A DNA stretch of 64,000 nt from Leptoclinus maculatus. Taxonomy: Eukaryota; Chordata; Actinopteri; Perciformes; Stichaeidae. This document shows positions 1-11,256 of this stretch, one piece after another. Below the pieces are notes generated by a model. It was not told the origin of the DNA, did no database searches, and saw only the letters and a program-made list of their open reading frames with translations. The stretch spans positions 19,456,943 through 19,520,942 of the forward strand of contig JAVDOI010000004.1 of NCBI GenBank assembly GCA_032191485.1, given 5' to 3'. A program made the position numbers and the translations under genes. How positions within the stretch are numbered: the stretch's first letter is position 1; the number at the start of each line of letters is the position of its first letter.

Positions 1-40
<40 letters not shown>
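1..40. repeat. (AC)20 microsatellite
   Basis: Perfect AC dinucleotide run at the left edge of the window. It is probably cut by the window boundary, so the true length is unknown. Confidence 0.97.
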
Positions 41-44
<4 letters not shown>

Positions 45-1130
45 ACTGATGCTCTACCACAATGTGCTGCTCTGTACAAATTGTTACATATTGTGGCAGT
101 TACTAGATACAGCAGAAAAAGGATTTCACAGAGCATTTATGGAAAATCCTTACTTATTCCCCATAATCCATGATAGACCTGATGTTAAAAGGTCTTTGTA
201 GTATTTTCCCTCAGAGCAAATTCACTTTATACCCAGATTAGGTTCAGGCTATAGGACTTTAGACCACTTTATGGAGGTTTTTCTCTTCAGGAGCTGAACT
301 GGCCTCGTTTCACCGCTGTCCAATCTATTCTCTTAAGAGTAAAGAACTGTTTGTTTCAACTTATTAGTTTGACTTGGTAAAACTTAAAAAACAGCAGGAT
401 CCCACAATGCAGACGAGCCTTAATGGCACAAACTCAGCACCATGGCACTGCTTTCTTTCAGAAGAATAATACAGTGTGATATCGGGGTCAGTGCCACCGG
501 CTGTCTGCTACAGCCATACATTCAGAAAAAACATGACTGTTTTCGTTTCTCTGGGTACGTTTTCTGAGCTATGTAATTACCCCTGTCATCTCTATCGCAC
601 AGCCACTGCAGCCCGAGCCAACACAAATGTGCAACAGCAACCTGGAATTGGGTAACAAAAAAAGAAATATCTTGGCTCATAAAATCCTGCAAGGAGGAGT
701 TTCAGTCTGCTTTCTTTGTTCAAAGTGTGTGCTGCAGAAAAAACTTTGGATTGCCTCAAGGGTTTGATTCTCTCTGTGTTCTGCCAGTGGAAGGGATGGG
801 TGTGTGGCCCGGGGAAATGCCGCACAAATAACATGCTTGTTTACTCTGCTTGGATGCAAATGATAGACTGAGGTCACAAACTTGGAGAGTTCGAGAGACA
901 AAAGGCGTCTTACATGCAGCCATGCTTTGTGGATGAGATTGGTGGTTTTGCTCCGAGGTTCATCATCACTCCCTAAAGGGTGTGTTTGATCTGTCCCCTC
1001 CTCTCGCCTTGGTCTGATGTGCGGCGCTCTGTTATGGCTGCTTCTTCTCTTGCCTTGCTGCGTATCGTTACAAATTCTGATTCTGAAAGTTCAAACAAGC
1101 AGTCCCAGAGGAGGACGGCTGATTCTACAA
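41..1130. other. Unique non-coding sequence
   Basis: AT-leaning sequence with no open frame that looks like protein, no tandem repeat and no structure I can support. Short frames near 592-901 on the minus strand have chance composition. Confidence 0.6.
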
Positions 1131-1136
1131 CAGAGC

Positions 1137-1174
1137 AGAGAGAGAGAGCGAGAGAGAGAGAGAGAGAGAGAGAG
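1137..1174. repeat. (AG)n microsatellite
   Basis: AG dinucleotide run with one interruption (gcg near 1149). It sits in a GC-richer, purine-rich patch that continues to about 1265 and makes spurious Arg-Glu or Ser-Leu open frames on either strand. Confidence 0.93.
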
Positions 1175-3460
1175 GGGGCACCCCGCTGAGACTTCCCCTG
1201 CTTTTCTGAAAACTGGGGAAGGCGAGGAGGGTGGAGAGGGGGATAGATGGATAGAGGGAAGAGAGGAACGTTTGAGTAGTTGATCATCCTCCCATCTTCT
1301 CAACAGCTGTGCAGCAGGACGAGCCTGAGTTCTGAAGTGTGTTTCTGTGTCGTTCATGTCTCATGTCAAACACATGGAGGATGAAGTCGTGAGGAAGAGT
1401 GTGGATTCATCTCACAGCACACAAATTGAAAGCTAAGCTGATTTGTGTACATTTTTCTTTCAACTGCATACACAATTGCTGACTGACGAACAAATAGCGT
1501 GCCACTTTGTTCTATATTGTGTGGGGAAAATTCACACATTGGGAATTACAGAAGAAGTCATAGCAGCGGAGGCAGGCAAAAAAAGGAAAAAAAGTCCACC
1601 TCAGTCTTCCATGTTCTTCTAACCCATGTGGGTACACATTGCATACGGACAGAGAAGGAGACAGAGAGACAGAGCAGACCTCTCTGTTAAGCACATCAAT
1701 TGTAGGATGTGGGGAAATGTTGAGAGACAGCCAGAGTGAGGGATGGATGGAGAAAGAGACAGAGGACAGGCAGAGGAAATACGAGGGACAAAGTGAGAGG
1801 AAACAGGGAGGAAGAAAGTCCTGGAGAGAGAGAGAACAGTCCTCCATGTCAGGAGTGTCAAACGCAGGAAGTGACGCTTTGATGACAGGCAGAGAAAGAG
1901 CAAATGTGGGCAAAATATGTGAGTAGATGGATGTCAATCCCTGATAGGTTATTGCCTGTTTCCTGCGCTTTCAGCTCTGGTATTTCTAAATTCTGAAGAG
2001 GAGAGTGAGGAGTAGATTGATTATACCTGCAGAAAGATCTGTGTGTGTGTGCGTGTCTCCAAGATAAATTCCTGTCCTTTAAACGATTAAAGTGACTTTA
2101 AAATGACAGCCAGTTGACTGTTTTGGTGCTCCGTCATGTCAACCTGAGAGATATAAAGACATCTAGGAAGGGATAATGAGCCCATCAGTGCTGCATTGTC
2201 CACAGAGCACTTTGTTGTCCCTTGGGAGAATAACAAAATACCAGCCATGTATCAGTAAAGTGAGACTTAACTAAATGGATGTGTGTATGGCATTTAGAGC
2301 GATTCTGTTACTGAATCTTTCGCTTGCATGTGACATGCCATTGTTGGTTGTGAGCGGATGATGAGAAGGGAGGAGGAGAGGGGGGTGAAAGAAATGGGTA
2401 AGGAAGAGAGTAATAGAGGGGGGTCCCAGTCCCCTGGAGAGCCTGGTCAGGCATTAATCTTCTCCCTTTGACAGCTCCCTGAAAGTTTCTCAAGAAGGGC
2501 CATTTCCTTGAGCTATTATAATGCTTCACTCAAGCACAACCCCTATGCTGAGTGTTTGGGGGGAAGGGAGGGAGGACCGGATAGATAGAAGGGTGGAAAG
2601 AGTGTAGAGGTTTGTGGGATATAAGGGGTCATTTAGTGGATCGAGAGCAATCTGTCACATGGAGAAAAGAACGGAAAGTGTTTATCTTATTTTGGATTCG
2701 CAATGCTGTGGCAGTTCATATCAAATGACTCTAATCCTTGATCAAAGCTTACTATGCCATAATCAAATAATATAAGCTTTATAATATAAGCAAATTTAAG
2801 CAAATTAAGAAATACATAGTTCTATTGTAAATGTCCCTTTAATTTATTTTTTATTTTTTAAGATTTGCTTCTTGCATGCATCTGAATTTTACCAAAAAAA
2901 ACCGCTGTTCACTTATTTCTTCTCCCAAAATGTCTCCGCTCATAAAGCTACGCCAGAAGGAATCTTTGTAAAGTCTTTGAAGCAAACAGGCCAACACAGC
3001 ATGCTTCCACCTTTTTAAATATAATCTGATGCAGTGCTTTTGGGGTTGTTCCATTTACACACTAAGAAATAGCTGAGTCAACACTCAGTAAGCCACAGCA
3101 TTCACACACACCAAAATTAATTCTGGAATTAATAACGTGAGTCTTTCATTACTGACTGTGTGTAAATGCACATATTAATGATAAAATCCCCTTTTGCCCT
3201 GCAAAACTAAATACTTACTCATGAGCATGTGCTTTCCGTCCCATCAGAGCAATATTTGCTGTTTTCCAAATTGTGGAAGACAGCATATTGAGGTTAACAG
3301 GGGCTCCAAAATGCCTCCCAAAATCCCTGTATTTCCTCCTCTAGCTCACTGTTGATGTTTTGAAACCTAGCTGTGAACTGTGTTGAGTTTCAACACATCA
3401 AGAGTTACCTGAGTGGAAATGTGGGAACTTAGCACTGGATAAATTTGCCTTGGTTTGGGT
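1175..3460. other. Non-coding, with purine-rich tracts
   Basis: No gene is seen. 1639-1860 is strongly purine-rich on the + strand (degenerate gagaca/gaga words), and 2355-2420 is another G/A tract (aggagga, gagagggggg). 2041-2052 is a short TG run. 2765-2805 has a small duplication of the word aatataagc. Open frames here simply reflect the G/A composition. Confidence 0.6.
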
Positions 3461-3464
3461 AGTT

Positions 3465-3655
3465 AATGGTGCTAATAGGTGCATATTTAAGCATAGAGGG
3501 GAAAAACAAATGATGCAGTTGATGTTAGCTGTACTAGCTAGCCTTTTGCTAAGTATGAAGCTACAGCCAACAGCCGGTCAGCTTAGCACAACGACTGGAG
3601 ACTGAGAGAAACGGTGTTTCCCAGAATGTCAAACTATTTCTTTAAGAATTACATT
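3465..3655. mobile_element. Relic of a dispersed fish repeat
   Basis: The block carrying gctagc, aagctacagcca, ggtcagcttagcacaa, gactgga and ending near aatgtcaaactatttcttt resembles, from memory, a very common interspersed element of spiny-rayed fish that ends in a cgaactattcctttaa-like terminus. It is degraded and non-coding. I cannot name the family, and the borders are approximate. Confidence 0.45.
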
Positions 3656-3659
3656 TTTT

Positions 3660-5550
3660 AATAAAATTGCATTATGAATAGCCTACAATTTACTTAACCT
3701 ATTCATGTTCAGAGAGAGTACAAAAAAAGATGTTCCTCTTCTCTTAAATAAGCTCACGGTGATTCACAAACATCTGCTTGGCGAACATCCATAAACCCGT
3801 GTGCTTCTTCAGAAATGAGAATAATGCTGGTTTCTCTGTTTCGCTTCCCTCTGCCTGAGGGCTGTCACACACTAACACCTATTAATCTGTAAATCTCCTC
3901 CTCTCTGTCTCTGCCACTCTGTTTTTCCTAACATGTGTAGAGTGACATGGTCACTGTATTATGAGTGTCAGTTTGCACCATATGTGAGTTCTCCTTGCAA
4001 CGATATTATGAAGTGTGAATCTCTGTATGCTGTCAATATGTCTCTGCCACCAAAACATGTGCCTGATTCTGACTCACCACCCACATACATAGTGTTGTTA
4101 CTTCTCACATACAGGACTGCTGGTGCTGGCAGTGACGGCTGTCACAGATTGTCCTCCAGGTATGGACAACCCCTGGCACTATTACCCAACTACTCCTTCA
4201 CCTGTGATTAAAATTCACCACGGCTAGCACAGGGTCGAGGCCACTGACTGGGCCGGGTAGCTTTCGAAATCAGACAACAAATTAGTTTCTTGACCCCCGC
4301 ACCAGTTCAAGGACAGCAGTTTGGCCTCTTCGGAAGGCTAGGCACGGTGACGGCGATATAGCTTGAATAAGAAAAGTGGACAGAATGTTGGACGACAAGA
4401 AGAGACAGAGGGGCAAAGGTAAACGCATCCAGAAAAATGGAAGCATATATGAGATGGGGATGAAAATAGAAACATAGTGTAAGCAAGAGGCATAGAGAGC
4501 CTTAAGGAGAAAGGAAGAGTAAGAGGAGAAAAGAAGTTGTGGACAAAGTTGGGTTATAGAGTGGGCAGGAGACTGTGAGACTAATGTGAGAATGTTGCAA
4601 GATCCTGTGATTGCTTGGTGAGACTGTTTCTTCTTGCAAGATGCTCCAAAAAAAAGCAGACAGGGCATATTGCTGTAATAATCAAATGAGTGAATGTGGG
4701 AAAGTGTGATGAATCACACTGGAACAGGTGAAAATTAGATGCTGTGTGAATTACGATGCAGGAGGGAACTAAAGTATTCCGCCACTTCCTACAGAGCATG
4801 AGTAGAAGTATACATGGTCTTGTAAAGCTTTCGGGATGGCACGGAATTAAGGTTTACGGTTCAGTTTTTAATCATGTTTTAGCCCTTCTATGAGACTGCA
4901 CACATACATTGCATGATTAATGACACTTTTTCCAAAGCATATACCGTACGTTATAATTTGAATATTTATTCTTACCAAGCAGTTGGTTTAGTTGTGGTGC
5001 AAAAAAAAATCTAGCTTGAATTAAAAGTCTGGCAAAAATATATTTGATGCACATGATTTTGAAAATATATTTTACAATTTAGGAAAAAACATGACCCAAT
5101 GCTAGCTTACTAGCTGTTAGTCAAAAAAATGTTTGCTCAATTAAATCATTATCTACCTTACTAGTTCATTTTTTGTTTGGAGAGTGCTGTTTTGTAATAT
5201 GTATGTCAGTGTATGCTCAGACTTAGTATGGAGCACTGCATCAAGAGACCTACAGGAGTCCCACTATGTGGTTCATGACATTAATCACTACTCTATATCT
5301 GAATATTATGTGATATGTTTTGGTTTTATCCAGGCAGCAGGTATAATCCCAACATGACCAATGTCACGCTTGTTTGAAATCAGCTGTTTCTCTGAACCGT
5401 GACTCTTTCATAAGATGATTTTATTGCTTTTCAACCCGGTGTGTGCTCTATGGGGGGTTCCAGCAACCATTTTTAACGTGCGTTCAGCGATTTGTTCAGT
5501 GGGCCATCCTGCAGTCAGCATTCAAAGCCTGCTGTGCAGTCACTCATTCA
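3660..5550. other. Unique non-coding sequence
   Basis: Mostly AT-rich. 4370-4580 is a purine-rich + strand tract (agagacagaggggcaaagg-like), which opens spurious minus-strand frames. No splice-flanked or protein-like segment was found. Confidence 0.55.
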
Positions 5551-5557
5551 GCCTTTT

Positions 5558-5599
5558 GTGAACATCTTTTGTGGACCTCAGTCTACAAAAGATGTTCAC
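5558..5599. repeat. Near-perfect 42-nt palindrome (hairpin)
   Basis: The left arm 5558-5572 (gtgaacatcttttgt) is the exact reverse complement of 5585-5599. Going inward, 5573-5576 pairs with 5581-5584 if one G-T wobble is allowed, leaving the 4-nt loop ctca (5577-5580). As RNA this is a 19-bp stem with a tetraloop. The loop is too small and the stem too short for a normal pre-microRNA. A replication template-switch origin is the simplest reading. Confidence 0.9.
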
Positions 5600-8400
5600 C
5601 AGAACATGTCCTGGGAGAGTGGTCAGAGAAAGTGTTTCCTTTTTTCATTGCCTTTAATTATCTCCAAACTGGGGTGCGTGCAAAGGGGATGCACTACTCC
5701 TCTCTTGCTGGATGGAAGCATGTACTTGGGACACAAATGCTCACATTTATGCTTATAGACAGTGATACATTCCTTCACATGTTTAATGTTGAGACACAAT
5801 CTCAAACAAAATAACAAATTTACATTTGTGAATATGTGCACACTCTATAAAACACGCACATGTGAAACTTAAAATAAAGCTTCTTGGTTGAAGGCATAAA
5901 CCAACCAACATTTCAAAGCCAGAGTGAGGCCCAATTGCTACACAATGAGGGCAAATCAGGCACACAAGAGTAAACTGTGGCCACACTATGATCCAGCACA
6001 TTGACACTGGACAGTGAGTTTGACTGAGCATTTAGTAATTCAGCTGAGAGGTGGAAACTCATAAATCTAACTGTGGCTGACATCAAAAGTCTAGCTGGCG
6101 ATGGAATTTCAGTGTGCCTAATGAGTCCATTAACAGCAAATGTGAGTTGTTAAGAAAATAATGAAGCCTTTTAAAAGTAGAACCGTTTTAGATAAACAAG
6201 CGGAAGCAACTCAGTTCCCCAAATATTAACTCAAATTCAAAAATAAACGGCAGGCCTGGGATATATAAATGCCTAGAGTAAATCAAACCTCAAGAAGAAT
6301 AACACAGGAGACAGATAACCTGTAGGTGATGCGTGACCGTCAGGGAAATTGATATTTAAGTATCAGGCCTCACTCTCCATTTTCCATACCATCATTCAAC
6401 AAGGGGAATCGGGAGAAAAGAAGAGGACAGATTGCAGCCTGAAGATCATGGACACATTTTTTGCCGTCATGGTGGTGGGGCAAAGAAGGTATCTTCTCTG
6501 ACCCTGGAGTGCTCTGCTCATCAATCTTCAACAGGTCATCAAATGGGTAGGGACAGAGGAGGCCAAGGCAATTGGATTCGCCAATCGTGATGGATCCACT
6601 GCTGGTTTGCTGGCTGTGTTTTATTTTTTGGAAGGCGATAGGAACAAACGGGACGGAGAGCAGGGATTTGAAGTCTTTGAGTCTGTGGTGTGTGAGAACA
6701 GACATCTTTTTAGTTGTTTAAATAAGAAAAGTATTTCTTCTTGGGTCTGTAGTGAAACAGTGTTCTGTTACATGACTGACTGACACACACACACACACAC
6801 ACACCTACACACACTCACATAACTTGGCCTTTAAACAAGGTCAAGCCTGTAACCGGGTAACAATCGCAACTCATTAACATCCGGGAAGATCCATTGCTCT
6901 GGATATTGGCTTGGACAGTCCCTCTGAAGCCGATTGTCTTCGGACGTTTCAAGCCTGTCAGTTCCATCCCAAACAGCCTGTACAGCTGAGAGACATCTGC
7001 TGCCCAGAAAGACAACTCTATCTGCTCCTACTATTCCCACATCTGCCCTCAATGATATACCAATGCTCAGAACAAAGGCTGAGTTATATTTCTGTATCAA
7101 GAAATTGCTGTAACTGTTTCATTTCCGGTTTCCTTGTCTAAAAGTCAAAGATCTTTTTGATTGAATGCTTGGAATAAGGTCTGTGGTTAACACAAGCTAC
7201 AGATATTTGAACATTTTGTTCGTCAATATAAAGTACGTCAGTGGATACCCCTCTCGAGAATTTTTAAGCTTTAAAGTGTCTTAAAAAAAAGGCAATTGCT
7301 AACAAGTGGCCAAATAAATCTACAAAACGGCATCATCCCCCGACTAGTCTGCCTTCACAGCCTCGTGATGTATACTTTGTGTTTATGCGACCGTGTACGT
7401 TTGCCTTTTATTTCTGGTTGATTGAATTAACGCTTCAAAACACATAAAAGTGGTGTTCATTTGTGAAGACCATGTTGCTGAAAAAAAAGTGTAAGTATCA
7501 TAAACTTGTGTTTGCCACACAGCTTATTTCCAAAATCCCAAATCCAACGTAAAAATCCCATTGGCATTTTGTCGAGGGAACCAGTTCAATTCCAACTTCT
7601 AAGTAATTGCCTTTATATTTCCTCATATTCGCTTCATGGTACAGAGCTGTAACGATGGTGGGAAGAAGAAGGCTTGTAATGGAAATTACATTGTGAAATG
7701 GGGGAGAAAGAAGAAAGAGGAAGAAAGACATGATTACATGAGAGCTGTATGATCGATTCTTCATGTATTCATAATTCATTATTTTATGAATTGTTTTAAT
7801 TTATTTTATTTAAAATTTTCACTATTCATAATTTGTCTCAGGATAACGCTAGGGGTCACCCTGCATATTTGAACATTTGACAATTCGATCTAAGGAGCCT
7901 GACTCGACCTCCAATCTCACCGTCAAATCATCGCAGTGACGGGAAAATGTAGTCCTGGAATAAATGATCATTCATAAATAACAACATGGATGTTTAAAAA
8001 TCAAAGAATAGGCCTACAGTTATGAGTCAGTGCACTCACATAAGAACGTAGCACTATCAGATCTACGTAGATGTAGTTTGAATTTACGAACGATTCTCTA
8101 AAATCACCTGGTGGAGGCGCGAAACTGCTGTTTGCTTGCGTCTCTGTCTCCTTTTGACTGTCCATCGCTTCCCTGTTGTTTCCCTTGTGTCTGTGGATTG
8201 CGACAATGTGGAAAATGGAATTATGACCTTAAATCATATTTGCAACCACGAAAAGCAAGCAGCATAAGAAACCTTGTCTCTGTGCTCCGATCTCCGCTCC
8301 TTCAGTACTATGGACAGCGCTGCAACCACAAAAAACAAAGACTGCTGTCCATCATTATTCTGACAGCTAAGCTCAGCCTTTGGTTGGATTGTTGTGAGTA
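5600..8400. other. Unique non-coding sequence
   Basis: No gene is supported. 5443-5814 (+) is a 123-codon open frame spanning the palindrome. Its Cys/His/Phe-rich composition matches no family I know and I treat it as chance. 6255-6266 contains a TATA-like gatatataaatg with no other promoter evidence. 7650-7730 is purine-rich on the + strand and 7775-7820 is AT-rich. Confidence 0.55.
6783..6804. repeat. (AC)11 microsatellite
   Basis: Perfect AC run followed by an imperfect extension (ctacacacactcac). Confidence 0.95.
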
Positions 8401-8410
8401 TTGATAAGCA

Positions 8411-8600
8411 TGCCTCAGGCTGGGTTTATGCCGAGTCCCCGGCGTGAGTGTGCTCGAGGCAAAAAGGACATCATTGTGCGGAAAGCGTGAAGGCTCCGCA
8501 AGTTGTCGCTGCGCTTGGTGGTGCACCTCTGACTTTTTGTAACGAGGCGTCAGCTGCGTATGCATGGCTTCTCAGGCACGACTGCCACTGTAAGATAAAA
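8411..8600. mobile_element. Possible PIF/Harbinger-like MITE remnant
   Basis: A CpG-containing block in AT-rich surroundings starts caggctgggtttatgc and continues with gcgtgaaggctccgc, gtcgctgcgc, ggtgcacctc and ggcgtcagctgcgta. These words resemble terminal and internal sequence of non-autonomous Harbinger elements in fish, as I remember them. No second terminal inverted repeat or target duplication could be recognised, so this is tentative. Confidence 0.25.
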
Positions 8601-8639
8601 GCCAATAACCAAAATGAAGAAGTAAAATAATACATTTAA

Positions 8640-10450
8640 AAAAGGATCTATTTGGTTTTGAATGCTTTAAAAGCAGGATATCTTAGAAATCTATATTTGA
8701 GTAAATCTTAGGATATTTAACCTTTCAACATTGTTTGATTTTTGTTTTCTTGCTTTCCAGTGATTGCATGAGGGTGATAAAGTATTCATGAATATGGCAT
8801 GAGTTTTGTTCATGGCATTTTGCTGGGAACACTCGTTGACGTCTTGCTTCTACATAAAACATTTTGTTGTTCCACACCTTCTGGTGTTTTGGGCAATACT
8901 GCAAGGAACAGTGTGTTGTGGAGGCCTGCGCCACAGGGCCGTGAGCGAGTATAGACAAAGCCACTGTAGCCTGGACTTCAGTTACTGTACTAAATAATAT
9001 ACCTTTTAATCTAAACTTTGTTTATGGTATCCCATATTTTTCTGATTTGATCTTCTGATCACCATCATTGAATTTGTTGTCCAATACTGTTTTCACAGTT
9101 TCACAGCTTCCATTAAACACTTTAAAGGCCAGCTGCTGTCTTCAACTTTTATTGGAAGTGTATTTAGCTTGCTGCATAGCCGTGCTCCCACACTCATAGT
9201 AAGGGCAGAAGACAGAAAGATATACAGAGCAACATTTAGAATCTTGTGTGAAATACACCCAGTAAATCCATATTCATTTGACACAGTTATAATTTCTCTC
9301 AGATTTTATTCTTTGAATGATAAAAAAAATGGATATGGGATATGGTGTTCTGTGCTGCTGGTTTGCAGTTTAATAACCGCACATTCCCAATTAATTCTCG
9401 GGCTTCTTTTCTAACATTCGATGACCAACGGGTGTGCTGGGCCCCTGGTCCATGACCACCACACTTCAGTGCATTCATATAAATCAACACTAACAAAGCA
9501 ACAATCGTCTGTTGAGTGAGATGTATATTGTGCATCCGTTCAAGCAGGAATCATGTCCTCAATGCAGAGTGCGTGTTTAAGCAGATGAGAGAAAGGAAAG
9601 ACTAAATTGTAGCGAAGCGGGATACAAGGAGGGTTAAAGGGGTCATAAGACATGAACATAGTGAAATGGTGTGGACAGGCACTGTCACAGCCAGCCCACG
9701 AGAAGGGGATATGTGTGTGCATGTGTGGCGGTGGGGTTGACTGCTGTGAGTAATGGCTCCTGTCTGACAGGGCCTTGGGAAATGGAGTCGAAGCGATCGA
9801 TACGTTATAATGTTAACAACGATCCTTCCTCCCATTGTGCTGCCCGAGACAAATCTATTAAAGATCCATCCCATTCCGTCGTCACCAGCCACCGCCAACA
9901 GCATACAAAGAGAAAGGAGAGAGAGGTGGGTTGAGAGTTGGGGGTCTGCTGCTATGCTCCGAAGCTGCTCCAGTAAAACAGGGGTACGCATTGTGTCATT
10001 AAAATGTTCACTTACATTCAATGACGAGCCGTTTTTTTTTTTGTCATGCACTTATTTGCTTTGGTCCATTTGCAGCTCGATGGAATGCGTCTGGCTGTGT
10101 ACTGATCCTCTTTTGCCGCCGCATTGATTACCTATTAACGAAGCAATATCGACAAACTCTTTGACGTTTCTGAAATCGTTTCTGAAAAGGTCTTTGGATA
10201 TGACTCTTCTCACAAACACCAGGTTGGTAGTGTCGTCAAAAGTCATTATTTTGACTAGGATTTTGTTCAGATTCACTTCAATGTTCACCTTGAGAGCAAT
10301 GGCTTTAAAACACATTTGGATGAGTTCGCTTTTAATGGTGGAGGAAGAGAAGTGCCATTGTCTCAGAGAGGTTTAAAAGTGCTGGCTTAAACAGTTCAGG
10401 CCTGTCACTATATCTCCCCGGGGAAAGTCGAGTGGAGAAACATTTGTCGT
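8640..10450. other. Unique non-coding sequence
   Basis: No gene is seen. The minus-strand 149-codon frame at 9602-10051 overlaps purine-rich + strand sequence and has chance composition. 10029-10042 is a T run. Confidence 0.55.
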
Positions 10451-10453
10451 ATG

Positions 10454-10480
10454 TATGTGTATGTGTGTGTGTGTTTGTAC

Positions 10481-10511
<31 letters not shown>

Positions 10512-10513
10512 TG
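10454..10513. repeat. Imperfect (TG)n microsatellite
   Basis: TG-rich tract interrupted by ta steps (atgtatgtgtatg) and one gtac, with about 12 uninterrupted TG units at 10481-10504. Confidence 0.93.
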
Positions 10514-11212
10514 CAATCTGAGTGGCCCCCTCGGACCAGGATGAGCAGTGAGTAGTGACGACAGCTAACGTCAACCATGTCCGATGTGCCACATGTGGAA
10601 TTTTCATTACAGAGGAAAGTCAAACAGACACACATTCGTGCAACGCCATCCGCATGACGAGGATGAATGGGGGGAGATATGGTCAGCTGAGGTTGGGCAA
10701 AGTCTCAGCTGCCCCAGCACCTCCTGCTTTTCACCACCACCCACACACAATAATGTTTATGTATTTTTGCCAAAGTGCACAAAGAGGATTAGAGGTCGCA
10801 TTCACAGCGAGTCATGTCAAAAAACCTGGCTCACCTCCTGTCTAACCCCGCTCCTTTATTATCGAACAAGCTGTGACACTCAATGTAAAAGCATGCACAC
10901 AAACACCCAAACGTGTTGTTGCACCAATGGATACAAATAGGTTCACCCTCCCCCTAGCCCCCCCCACCGTCCCCCCCGTCCATGCAATCAGGGGCCTTGC
11001 AGACCCCTGCAACCCCAGCAACTGTACATTCTGAGGTTTTACGATCTTGACCTCATATGTAAGTGCCACAGAGTTGCATTGAGGGGATCAGCTTAAGTGA
11101 AAGGGCCCCCACTCGTCCTTCCTGCTACGACCCCCCAAGCTGTGGACACGGATCAAGTTGCCCCCCCCCCCCTCCAGATGTGAGTCAGGGGGTTATCCTG
11201 AGACTCCAGTAA

Positions 11213-11256
<44 letters not shown>

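Noticed and set aside
5443..5814. 123-codon + frame spanning the palindrome
   Set aside because: No domain, unusual Cys/Phe/His composition, and the palindrome alone explains part of the openness.
6250..6275. TATA-like gatatataaatg as a core promoter
   Set aside because: Such words are expected by chance in AT-rich DNA. No initiator, downstream exon or conserved context.
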